Below are positions 16,976 through 28,361 of a stretch of 64,000 nt of DNA, one piece after another. A program made the position numbers and the translations under genes. Position 1 is the stretch's first letter. Each line of letters starts with the position of its first letter. The DNA is from Myoxocephalus aenaeus (Eukaryota; Chordata; Actinopteri; Perciformes; Cottidae): contig JBAMJR010000161.1 of assembly GCA_038501785.1 (NCBI GenBank), positions 6,503,001 through 6,567,000 of the forward strand, read 5' to 3'. The notes beneath the pieces are model-generated. The model was not told the DNA's origin, searched no databases, and was given only the letters and a program-made list of their open reading frames with translations.

Positions 16976-19508
16976 CCTTTGCCTTCAGTACATTCATTTG
17001 AACTGTATACGGTCATGATTGGCTGCGGTCACTGACGAATTACTTAAATCTGTCCGATCACTGGAAACCGGCATGAAGAACATTATTCAGAACATTATTC
17101 TCATCCTGAACAACTGTAATCTAAGAAGGAGGGTGCGACCATCTATCTTTACTCCCTCCAAACACGCATACCTTCACAAACACGCAGCCACACTCCAAAC
17201 CACAAAGTAATTGCCAAAAATCTGTCAGTGTGTCTGCCCACCACTTCCACAATGAGCTCCAGCATTCCTTTACTTTGTCGGAGTACCATAAACCCTTTTA
17301 AAAAATTGATGTTCACACGTGAACCCTCCTGAATGTGTTATAAAAACGTATCCTTTCGACAACTGTGATCAAGTTGCCTGTAACTTTTACAGAGGAAATT
17401 CTTTCCTAAAACTGTCTGGGCTTTGAATTGGGGATTTTTACATTTCTTTTCCTGACACAAACCACTATTGAATAAGTCATTGTGGTGAAACAGACCAATC
17501 ACAAGAAGCCATAAAAAGAGTGACCAAGCTCCCGTTGCTAGTGGGTGAGTTCCATTGCACTTACAAGACTTTATACTAAATACATGTCCATATGCACAAC
17601 GTGTCGTGCATTTAAAGCATCATGTAAAATCTTATTTTGGAAGTGGTCTTATTAAATAGGTGAGTGGGTTGCTACAACGCCTCTTGTTGGGCAGAGAGAA
17701 AAAAAAAAGTTTTTATTCCTCATTCTTCACAAGGGAAGTGAGAAGCTCGTATGAGTGAGAATGGAGATGACACCACTCATTGTCAGGTCTTGAGTATGCT
17801 TTTTCCAGGGTGCAGAGGAGTCTGTCTTTGTTGCTGTTAGTCCCTTCTGTCAGGCGGCTGGTGGACAGCTCAGAGGGGTCCTCTTTAGAAACTGCATGTC
17901 TCCAGCCTCTGATGAAGCAGCTTCACCGTGACCTGTCCATCGGTCTCCATGGACTCTTTTAGCGCTTTCTCCCTAATGGAAAACCCATGTCCTTGCCAGT
18001 ATCTGCACTGTGCTCACAGTAATGGGATCCACTGCAGGCCAGTGAAAGACCATTAAACTCATGGAGTGACAGTGATGAGCAGAGCACACGGCGGAGACTC
18101 GGCCTAAATGTGAACAGCAGGAACACCTATTACAGCCTGACTCACCCTCTGGCAAACCTTGAGGCATTACCTGGCAACTGAAATGACACTGAGCTTCAGC
18201 TTTTGCTCTTTGGTGACATTTCTCTGAATAAGCCCTGTGCACGGATTTTGCATCGTGAATGAAATCATTGAAAAAACTATGGCTCACTATGAACCGTCTA
18301 ACAACATCATTTAACATGAATGTTTTTGCAGCTGCGTTATTTGTGCATTAACTCAGCAAATCTCGTTACAGTGAGTTATTCCCAGGTGGGAGATTGAAAA
18401 ATGTAGAATGAGGCTAAGCAAAACTGAACATACAGAGCTTCTAGTGTCTTGAGTATAAATATGAGGCCACGGAATGAAAAAAAAAAATTCAAGCAAGTCT
18501 CTTCATTTAGTGAGTAAAAAAAAGAACGTGAGCCCAGATGGTATGAGAGAGGTATGAAGGTATGAATTGAATTGCTTCCAGACACAATACAACAGGGGCG
18601 TCACAAGGTACTATAACTGCACACATACACCCCGAAAGACTTCTGATGAGGATGAATGTTGTTACAAGTCACCATGTCTGGAATGATTCATGAAATGACA
18701 TGAGCAGCGACATCCCACCGAGCACTGACCCATAATATCTGTTGAAAGTCTTAATTGTTCAAAATCAGGTCAGGCCAAGGAAGAGCAGAACTTGGTTCTA
18801 TGGTTTTAGTTAAGATCTGCAGAGATCGTCTGTGATGATAGCAGCCCTGTACTGGTGTTACAACATCGGCCCTCTGATTTCACAAGCTGTTCAGAAGTTC
18901 ATTCCTAAACTTGAGTGTGAAGTCCTTCCTAAATTTATAGGAAAATAGTCAACAACTATGTAAAAACTAGCCTATGTTATGTGTTGATTTACGCTTAGAA
19001 AATACATAAGAGTTGGAGCTGAGAATAAGATCATGAAAAATGTGAGTATTTCTCTAACTTTCTCTTTCCCTTTGTGTTTTTCACTTTCTTTGATTCTTTC
19101 CTTCTCGCTCACACACACTGGGGCCTCTGATTTCCTGGCATTTCCCGACATTACACATTCACAATGACTGCGGCAGATATTTTGGGCTCACGCACTAATG
19201 CCATTTGCAGGAGGGAAGACGAATAAATATTTTGTCAGGACCTTGCATTGTGTGTGACACAGATTAAGTCCTTAGCTTGCGTGGCAGTGAACCAGATCAG
19301 CGTTTGGCATTTAGTTTTTGTCTCCCGGTAAATTTCGATTACATTCTGCAGAGCGTTGATCCAAACAAAGAGAGAGCCTCTTGTTAGGGGAATAATTCCT
19401 GCCTTGTTCCTATCCCATCTGCAGAGAGGCCCGGCTGCTCAGCAGAAAGGCATTTAGATGGAAATAGGCTGAACCAAACAGAATCAGATGGGGATGTCAC
19501 AGCTATTG
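16976..19508. other. Intergenic, no gene recognised
   Basis: No exon, RNA gene or mobile element can be supported. Confidence 0.55.
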
Positions 19509-19582
19509 ATCCATACACTTATGCATATGCTGATTTGATGGATCTCTATCCATCAAATCAGCATATGCATAAGTGTATGGAT
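19509..19582. repeat. Perfect inverted repeat: 35-bp stem, 4-base loop
   Basis: The left arm (19509-19543) and right arm (19548-19582) are exact reverse complements over all 35 bases, separated by CTCT. The outer bases (G at 19508, G at 19583) do not pair, so the symmetry ends abruptly. The arms are AT-rich and contain the smaller palindrome GCATATGC. It could fold as a hairpin RNA or a cruciform. It matches no microRNA I can recall. Confidence 0.9.
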
Positions 19583-21164
19583 GGGCTGCTAAAAGTGCAG
19601 TTTTTATATTCTGGTGCATAAACCTGATTGGCTGATGCAGGCCGCATAGAGAAAGCTTCTCTGCAGCAAAGTGACAAGTTACACTGTGTGTGTGTGATGG
19701 GGCTTTAAAAAAAAAAAGTTTTACTTAGCCTCCCACCCACTTCCCCTTATTCTTTAACACTTCTCACTGCAATAGAGTGAACAAGAAGTAAACATGGTGC
19801 ATGACATTCCATTGAATTAAGTAATATCCTGTACAGATAACAACCTGTATTTGGGAAACCACTTGTTGTGTAATGCTGCTCACACCCAAATCACAGATCT
19901 GTGCAGACCTTTCATATTAATTCAGTTTTCCTTAGCAGATAGCTTTTACAATGTGACACCCGTGATCTTTTTGGTGCTACATTGTGCATATGTGGAAACT
20001 AATAAACTTTGACAAAATCAAACTGACCAAACTTCTTTTTTTTGCAGCATCCGGTGTTTATTTGTTTTGGTTGCCGGAGCCATGTGAACACTAATGAGGG
20101 TGATTTTACACTGATTCAGAACCCAAAATGTATAACATTAAAACATTACAAATCCAAACCAGACGAGCTGGCAGTGATGGAAACAGTCCAGGGCAAGCCC
20201 CTGAGATTCCTTTGGGGTTATTTCTGATTCCCTCATGTCTGAGCAGCATTGTTGCCACTGGCATGTTAGGAAGGAGGAGATGTTGCCATATAGCTGATTA
20301 GATTTTTTTTGTTATGTGTAAATAGCACTGTTGGCTCTGCGTTTCTGTGTTTCAACAATACCCAGACAGACACACACGGAGCCAGCTGATTGTGGTCTGG
20401 GCTCCGTCTCTGTCTGTGTGTTTGTGCAGCGGCACTCTCACCATATGCTGAGTGCTGTTGGTATGGCACACACATGCAGTTCATACAGTAAATGAACGCA
20501 CACATACACATGTAGACGCACACAAACAACAACAAAAAGTCTCCAGCGTCTATAGCAGCTCAGATGCCCTGCCCAGTCTGTGGAAGCAATTTAGACCACT
20601 AAACTATGTCGAAGTGATACTTCTGCCATGGAGTATATTTAGTGTGTGTGTTGGATTTGGGGAGTTTGTGTGAGTTTTAATATATTAACAGGAGCATTTC
20701 TGAAAGCAGAAATAAGTCGAGGTGTAATACATACTCAGATATTGTACTTAAAACTATGCTGGGTAATGTATTTTAAATGTTTTTAATATTTTCTATGTTT
20801 GTTGAAATTCTCTTTACATCCCAATAACACTCAATACATCAAATACTGGGGCCGCCACAGGACTGTAATAAGTCTACCTTCCTGTCTGCATGCACATGTA
20901 TCTGCCCGTGCACTCATAACAGAGTCTTCCTTCCAGATGCTGCGCACTTGACAGCTGTGAGTACCAACAGAAGCCATGTTTGCTGTGTACGTTCCTTCTG
21001 GTAATCTTGGCGGAGTGGCTTTGAAAGCGAGGCCTGAAGGGACGGGCTGTCAGTGTTGCCGACTTGTTGACTTTCTCGCTCGATGTTGCGACTTTTGGAA
21101 CGACTTTCAAGAGTTGGCAACACTTGGCTGGATTTTTTGGGTTGGATCTTTTTTTAAATCTTGA
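19583..21164. other. Intergenic, no gene recognised
   Basis: No supportable gene. A short CA-rich patch lies near 20,465-20,530. Confidence 0.55.
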
Positions 21165-21586
21165 TTACTCAAAGAGCTTAAAGTAAAAGTAGTAAAAGTC
21201 ACGCACTCAATGTTAAGAAAAAGTATAAAAGTAGTAGCATTCAAACACAATGAAAGTACCAAAAGTACTTTGAAATAATGGTCCAGTACATTGATATATT
21301 ATTGGATCGCAATCATTGATGCATTATCAATGTAATGTTGTAGCTGGTGGTGGTGGGGCTAACTTTAAACTACTTTAATTGCTGGGTAGCTTGTGAATTT
21401 CCCCTATACATCAACATAATTCATTTATTGATTATATTGTGTCTCATCAGTCTGATCGACCCGTTACATAACTTAAGTTATTAAATAAATGTAGGGGACT
21501 AGACATATAAAGTAGCAGACATTAGAACATTACAAGTACCTCAAAATTATGCTTTAGTACAATTTAGCTACTTTCCACCTCTGGGA
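21165..21586 (+). mobile_element. Dispersed percomorph repeat (AGTAAAAGTA...CTTTCCACC type)
   Basis: It opens with AAAGTAAAAGTAGTAAAAGT and includes ATTATTGGATCGCAATCATT, GTAATGTTGTAGCTGGTGG and AAATAAATGTAGGGGACTAG. It closes with ACAAGTACCTCAAAATTATG and GCTACTTTCCACCTCTGG. This order is that of one of the commonest percomorph interspersed repeats, a non-autonomous DNA element. A second copy in the opposite orientation lies at about 62,008-62,265. Confidence 0.8.
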
Positions 21587-23599
21587 ATTAGACTGTTTCT
21601 TTTTTCTTTCTAATGAGGCCTTACAGTGGTATACATCACCAAACCACAAGTGACCACACCCTCATTCTACCAGGCTGTATTCATCTCTGCTTCAGACCAC
21701 ATCACCCTCTGAGGTAGTTTATGAGAACTACAGATGTCTGGTTGACTGAAAATAAACAGAGGCAGCGCTGAGCCGAGTTAGTCCTGCATACATACCGTAT
21801 CCCAGAAGGTTCTTAATCAACCCTATCGCTATGCAGCTGTGCGCGAGACGAGAGCTCGACTGAGTTGCGCCTCATCATTGAGGAAAATCTACCCATCAAA
21901 ACATCCACAATCACGGCAAATATTCTCTTTTTCTCCGCCTTTCTCTGTGTTTATACGAGAGCTGTGCCTTTGAACAGCCCCATGGCTGTATCCCATTACG
22001 TCCAGAGGGTAGAGCTGAGGGTTGGTATGGTGAGCAAGAAAGCAGAGAAGGGCCCTGTGCATGATTCTAATCAATTCAGGCCTCCGCCGTAGCAAACGCT
22101 CTCTAATAACTTCTGGAGATGGATCCGACTTGCGAGGGAATGCAAACCAGATCGCTTAGGAAATTCCACGACGGTGTCTTTGCACCAAAAACCCCTCTTC
22201 TGAAGGAATGTGCTCTAACAGCTCCCTGCTCTCCCACACACACAGCTGCCCTTCAGAGAGTCATGGCAGAAGAGCAAAGGCCGCTGGAAAGGCAGAGAGG
22301 GAGCAGTCATGGAGATAGACCACGCATATATAAACATGTCAGTGGTTGGGGCAAGGGAGCGAGCACACAGGAATGATGATGAAGAGCGGGAGATTGAGGG
22401 GAAAATAGGAATAAGTCTAAATTGGGACTATAAAGAAGGAAACTACAGAGATAAGGAGAAGGTCGATCAATCTGGATGATGTGTGAGGAGAAAATGATGG
22501 AAGAATACAGAGAGCGTGAGCAGGAGGAACGGGGTGTTGGAGGAGGAGAGGAGGCGGTGCTGCTGCGGAGACGTTGGACAGTGATGGATTGTCCGAGCAG
22601 TTTGGCAGGACCATCTATCAGGTGAGGAATAGTTGGTGAAAAGAAAAGTTCAGATTAACATATGACATCGCAATCACCACCAACGGCACCCCCGGAATTA
22701 CAAAAGATGCTGGAATTATGCCATATTCTTTGAAAATTACTCTTTGTGTGACCGCTGTTTGAAAGGGTGGAGAACCACGAGCAGAGTAGCTGCACCATGA
22801 TATAAAGTTAGCTTAACCTATGTCTAGAAGGAGTTACTCTTAAACCCTATCAGACAGTTTTTTCCCACCATATGACTCAGCCATGCAATCTATACTGAGG
22901 ATCCAAGGACCCAGCACCCACAGTCAGTCCTCGTCTCTGGAGGCTCTCAGGATTCAATATGACATTTTTTAAAGATCAGTGAAATATATCCAAATGTTTC
23001 TCTGCAGAAAACTGCAGATCTATAAATCTTAAGTTCTGATCGTTTCTAAGCCTCAGGCACTATATGGTGAACCAGATGTTACTGACTTTTTACGACACTT
23101 GTGGGATCTTTTGAGTAAATCACTGTTTGAAGATGATATTAGCGAGGATCATAATTTTATGATTAACGTCCCTGCAGAGAGGCCATAAGTTGTGTGCGGT
23201 ACGGCATGTCCATGAGTTACTGTCCGGAGAAATCTGCACACATAGCTGAAGTTTTTGGTTCTAAGCCTGTGTTTCTGTGCTTGAGTTTTATTTTTTTTAA
23301 TCAGGGCAGTGACTACCTCAACAAATTCTTGGTGGGTTTAGCGGAAACTTCGTCTGTTTGGATTTCTCTGCCCGGTGTGCATGGCGGGAAAATGTGTCCA
23401 GAAAGGAAAAGGGGGGAGGGCAGAGAGGGGCCCTCTGGTCCCTCAACATCCCTGTGTTGAATATGAAAATATATTATAACATAATGTGTTCAGTATGCAA
23501 GCTTGAAGGAAACCATATGAAAAGATCCCAGACAAAGAGCCTTCTGTGTTCCAACTGACCCCCCTCCCACCCTCATCCTTCGTCTGCTTCAATTGAGAA
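21587..23599. other. Upstream flank of synpo, no gene recognised
   Basis: No coding exon is supported. Purine-rich, GA-repeat sequence increases towards the candidate first exon near 23.6-23.7 kb. Confidence 0.5.
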
Positions 23600-23732
23600 A
23601 GGGAGGGAGCGAGAGAGAGTGGAGAGAGAGGGAAGAGGTAAAAGGGGGAGGTGTGTGTTCAGAGTCGTAGGAACTGAAAAGGGGCAGTACACACACTCGC
23701 TGCCTCACACTGCCAGACCCACCGGAGTACAG
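23600..23732 (+). promoter_or_regulatory. synpo: Candidate synpo promoter / non-coding first exon
   Basis: A GA-rich block (about 23,590-23,665) is followed by a tract ending in CCGGAGTACAG and a good splice donor, GTGAGC, at 23,733. No long open frame ends there, so it would be 5' untranslated. A second possible donor (GG before GTAAGA) lies at 23,866/23,867. This is inference from splice consensus and position upstream of the synpo coding start. No TATA box or transcript evidence is visible. Confidence 0.35.
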
Positions 23733-26700
23733 GTGAGCAGCATGACTAAACCAACACGCACCAAACAGGAAGGAGTGCAGAATCCCGGAATTTGATCTGT
23801 CGCTGTGAAACTGTGATTGCTGCAGACTTTGTCACCTGCAGCCTATTATATTTGATCTGTCACAGGGTAAGACACTATCTTTGTTTGGAGAGGGAGAGAG
23901 AGTGAGGTGGGAATGCAGGGAACTGGAGCAGAGGAGGAGGGAAACTTTGAAAGTCTTTGTTTGAGTGGATGACAAACATCTGGAGCCGCTGTTTCCCCCC
24001 CTCCGTGCAGGCTGCAGACTTGCAGAAGGGGGTTGGCTCGCTACATTAGCGCTGTGGTCACTGATATCCGAGCCTATTGTCCTGACTGTGTGAAGCCTGC
24101 TGTGTAGCCAGGTTATAGAGTTAAACTGCACTGTGTAACATTAGATGGTGTATCCAATTAAAGACCTGGCTGGAGCTGTATTGACTTACATTTATAAGTA
24201 ATTGCTTCCTGTTAACACAACAGGTGAGGCCCATAAAATGCTTTACAGGGGGGCAACTGTAGTTTTTTTTTATAGCCACATACCATCGATATATTCATGA
24301 ATGATACCCCTTTAGTGTGCTGCGACAAAAGATGCTTTGAAACTGAAGCACAAGTCGTTTTGTCAAATGTCTCACTGCGACGGGAAGAACAATGCTAAAA
24401 GTCAGCACCACTTATCAAATAATTCCTGCAGTATTGATATTGTTTGCACACATCTTACATATTTAAAAGTGCTTGTACTTTCTTTCCTTTGATGTCTAAC
24501 AGTTTTCAGGTTATGACGGACTGTTTTAGAAGTCCCCCCCTCCTCCTCTCTTGGCACCAGATCATACACACCTACTTCAAGTATTTATCTTTGCCTCTTG
24601 AAGTTCCCCACCTGTGACTCCGCAAGGAAAAAAAGTTTTCCTCTGCATGATTTATGACAGCACTTTGTAAGATTCCTAAAAGAGGAAAGGGAAACAGAGA
24701 GACAGAGACATTTGTGGACTTTTATTGGAGTCTGTGTCTTGCAGTGTGTGTTAGATGTCCGTCATCAGCCAGCGCAAGCTGAGGCATGTTGACTATCACA
24801 GCTTCCTGAGGAATTATGAACCTGGAATGCCAATTTCGGAGCACTACCCAAAATTATTTTGGAGTGCTGTGAGGCCCCTTCAATGGTTCTTTGTCTGAGC
24901 AGGCGCGAGAGAGAGCAAAGGGCCCTGCTAAAGCCTTCAGCATTTACGGCTGAATTATTTTTGCTTGCCAAACTGTAAGGGATCCAGGCAAAAAGGAAAG
25001 AGATAACGACACACAGCAGCTCTGCCCCAAAGGGATTCAATCAAAAGGCTTTCCAGTCAATGCCGTGACCAGATGTCTCATTAAAAGCTGGGTAACTGAT
25101 ACACTTGCAAGTCTTACAGTAGGTGGAATGCAAGCTCACCTGACATCCACACATCTCACATACCTCAACACATGTGCGCTCAGAGCAACTGACGATGCAC
25201 AGATGGCATACTTGAGGTTAAAATGCATGCAGTATGTGTATTATTAGGTGGCTGACATGCTGTCTACATGCTGGCTATTGATGCAGATGTCTAACAAATG
25301 TACAAGACACTGTCCATGAGAGACAAATGATTGCAGTTTGTACTGCTGCCAAAGACATTTTCGCAGAGAGCGGTGGGATATTTGGCGTCAGCGTACGGAT
25401 CCATCATATATGTCGACTGCGATTACACACTAAATTGGCCGTCGGATCAGTTGGAAAAGATACCCATGGCTCTAATCATGGAGGTCAATGATTGGCACAG
25501 GAAACCTGTGTGAGGGTGGGAGCGGAGCTGAACAGGAGGACGCTGTGAAATGCCTTGTGAACTTCAAGGCAATTGAACGGTAGATTGTGGATTTCAGGAG
25601 TCCATATGTCTGTGTGTGTGTGTGTTTTATTTTTAGCGAAGGCTCCAGCTCTGCCACATCTGTTCTTTTTTTGGGAGTTAATAAATGTTTGCACACTGGA
25701 TCAAAGAGAAGCAATCAAACCATGTTTCAACCAGACATGCACTCACCTCCATTCTCATTGAGTACAGCAAACATGACATCTTGGAACCACAAAGATAACT
25801 TTGAATAAAAGAAATGTAGCAAGATGAGGTGCTAATTTGAAAAGACAATGTCAGTTTCCAAATAAGATCCAGATAGAACATAACACTTCTCTGGGAATCA
25901 AAGAGCTGTTGTCAGTGTGTCTAAACAATACCGGCCTTCATCTCTTCTCACTTGACACGATCACGCCAGTAAACAAAAAGGATTTTTCTTTCTTTTGCAG
26001 GGAGGCGGGGCGGTGTTTTGTTTGGGTTGATTGTATTCTGGGGCGGAGGAGCCGTCTTCCCACTGACTGTCATGACTCAGCTGTCATGTCAGAGGGATGT
26101 GTCTCCACAACACACAATCTTCAAGGGATGCAAACAAGTTAATGGTGCTTGCACACCTTCAAAAGACGAATGCGAGCGTGGCTCCTATGCCTCGAAGGAT
26201 TTTCAGAAGTAATGATTTTGTGTGTAGCGCTCTGCACAGACCTCCCACTCCTGGGTGTTACAGCGGTGACTCACGAGCAAACACAAATGCTATCGGGATC
26301 AGCTTCAAGGAGAGGCAAGTCTGATCATGGAAAAGGATGTGCGCACACTGGTTTATCATTACAAACGTTGTTAGTGGTTGCCATTAGCTTTGAAGTGGGA
26401 ACATGACACTGTGGATCTAATGAAATGCTTTTTCCGATAAGAGGGAAGGATGAAAACAATCTCACTGTTGGACATTAAAATCTTTATGTCTTTACTTCAT
26501 ACTACATAGATATCTTTAATGCCCATTCACTTGCTCACCGTTATGCATTACACATCACAGAAACCGATATAGAGACAAAGCTCATTTTGTTTAATACACA
26601 TTTCCGACCTTAAAGCCGAAGTGAATTATGACCTTCTTCCGTCTTTGGAGACAACACTGTGAGTTCAGACTTTTATAAAGGCGTCTCCTCATTTCCTTTT

Positions 26701-27192
26701 CCACCCTATTAGCCTGACTGCAGTTCAAAGTCAGAGGGCTGATCTTTATCTTTGACAGAGAGACAGAGAATTGGACTTTCATTGTTTAAAAAATGTACTT
26801 ATAGGGTGAGATATAAGATTTTTTGGAAGCAAACCAGTGTTCATTAAAAGTATTAGATGAGCCAAACTGAGTATATTAAAGTGTTATTGAAGCCTCTTTT
26901 TTTCCTTTCACTTTGTCACCCACTCCAATTTGTAAAATATGCAGACTCAGGTCTTTTGGATTGCTTATATAGTTTATATCCTGGCATTGGGTTGAAACTC
27001 GTGCCATTACAGAAAGGGCGGTGAGGGAATATCGTGTAGGATTCTTGTTCCTGCTGTTTGCCAAAGCTGTGGTTTGTTTGTGGGTAGACGCAACATTCAG
27101 CTTGTGTCTTTGCAAATGTCACATTTAAATATCACAATTGACGAAAGGTTTGCATAACTGAATCCTAACCTGTATATTTATCTTTCTTACAG
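23733..27192 (+). other. synpo: Putative synpo intron 1 (5' UTR intron)
   Basis: If the candidate first exon is real, this is its intron. It would end at the acceptor with pyrimidine tract TTATCTTTCTTACAG at 27,192. Nothing inside can be supported as coding. An acceptor-like TTTCTTTCTTTTGCAG near 26,000 opens only a short unrecognised frame. Confidence 0.35.
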
Positions 27193-28192
27193 GTGGTTCT
27201 GGACAGAAAATGGACCCAGTGAGGAATACTGGATAAAGAACAGCCACCTTTGATTCATTTATATTTAAGAAATGAGAACTATCCCTCTCAATTGTGGTTT
27301 TGTGAATAAACAAAACAACAGAATTGATTATCCTACTTTCAGAGAGTGAGTCTGGCTTTAATGTATAAGAAATAACACTGAGCACCAGAATAAAGCATCT
27401 TTAATTGAATACATTGGAGCTCTGAATACAAAGCCGTCTCTGGAATGACCTTTCCAGAGTGAAATGTTATTCCTCACATGCACCTAACAGCAGGAAGCTG
27501 CCGTATACACAGTTCCCCTTCACGTCACTGTGGAGTTATGAACTCCAAGATAAAGGGCAGATCCTTTTCTCCCGAAGAAAAATAATCTGCGAGCTGGAGA
27601 TTGGGATGCAGACGAAAAGCATGTTTTGGTGACCGAAATAGCAGAGGAGGAAGAGCAACGTCTGGGAAAGAAGAACAAGGAGTATTAGAGAAATGCAAAT
27701 AGAGAAGACTGGACTGTTTCTCCGCCCTCAGCCAGAATTCCAGCAGAGCACAACACACTTGTGCAATTTTCGTGGTAGTTGTCCATGGGAACTCATCCAA
27801 GGCACATCGGAGCTGACCCTCCTGGGAGGTCCTGGTAGTTTGAGAATAATACTTGATGAAGACCAAAGTAAGAGCACACTGTTTCCGTCAACTTCGGGCT
27901 GACTACAGGACAACATGTGGAAGGATTATTGCTGAAAGGGGAGCCACGACTGGAAGCAGCAACTTGGAAAGCTGAGCTACTCCTTTCCTTGTCCCTTGTT
28001 GTGTGTTTTCTTCCATTTCCAAACATATTCACTGCCTGCCAGTGAGGACTAAAACTTCCATCTTCCAACTGCACCGACAGTTTCCTCTTATCAGAGGAGA
28101 AGATTGAGCTGACTGGAACGGAACGCTCACATATCCCCCTGTCGAGGGCTTTTGTTTCTGCTGCAAGCAGAAGCATTTTACTTTGAGTAGCG
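27193..28192 (+). other. synpo: Putative synpo 5' leader with upstream ORFs
   Basis: About 1 kb separates the acceptor at 27,192 from the predicted start codon. It contains several upstream ATGs, including complete small frames at 27,210-27,236 (8 codons) and 27,272-27,349 (25 codons), and a 69-codon frame from 27,693. Such a leader would restrain initiation at the main ATG. Alternatively the true exon starts later; an acceptor-like CTGCCTGCCAG ends at about 28,042. Confidence 0.35.
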
Positions 28193-28361
28193 ATGGAAAT
28201 GGAGAAGGGACATACGTCTATCAGGAGGGGCGTGAGCTGGAGTCCGGGAGGATTGAGAAAACCTCTCCAGGCAACACACAACACACACACTCCTGGGACA
28301 GAGTGTGATGCATCATGGGAAACGGCAGAATTCAACAAAGAACAGATGAGCCGGAAAACAA
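28193..28361 (+). CDS. synpo: synpo coding exon 1 (N-terminus, 56 codons plus one base)
   Basis: It starts MEMEKGHTSIRRGVSWSPGG and ends at a strong donor, AA followed by GTAAGT (28,362). It leaves phase 1. The dangling A joins AT at 32,698 to make Asn57, so the phase matches the next exon exactly. I do not recall a close human counterpart of this N-terminus, so the first exon is less certain than the main exon. Confidence 0.7.

Noticed and set aside
19509..19582. Calling the perfect hairpin a microRNA gene
   Set aside because: Real microRNA precursors usually have bulges and a larger loop, and no known mature sequence is recognised. I kept it as an inverted repeat.
26000..26142. Acceptor-like tract followed by an open frame within putative synpo intron 1
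   Set aside because: There is a good pyrimidine tract and AG, but no convincing donor, no phase match to the coding exon and no homology.
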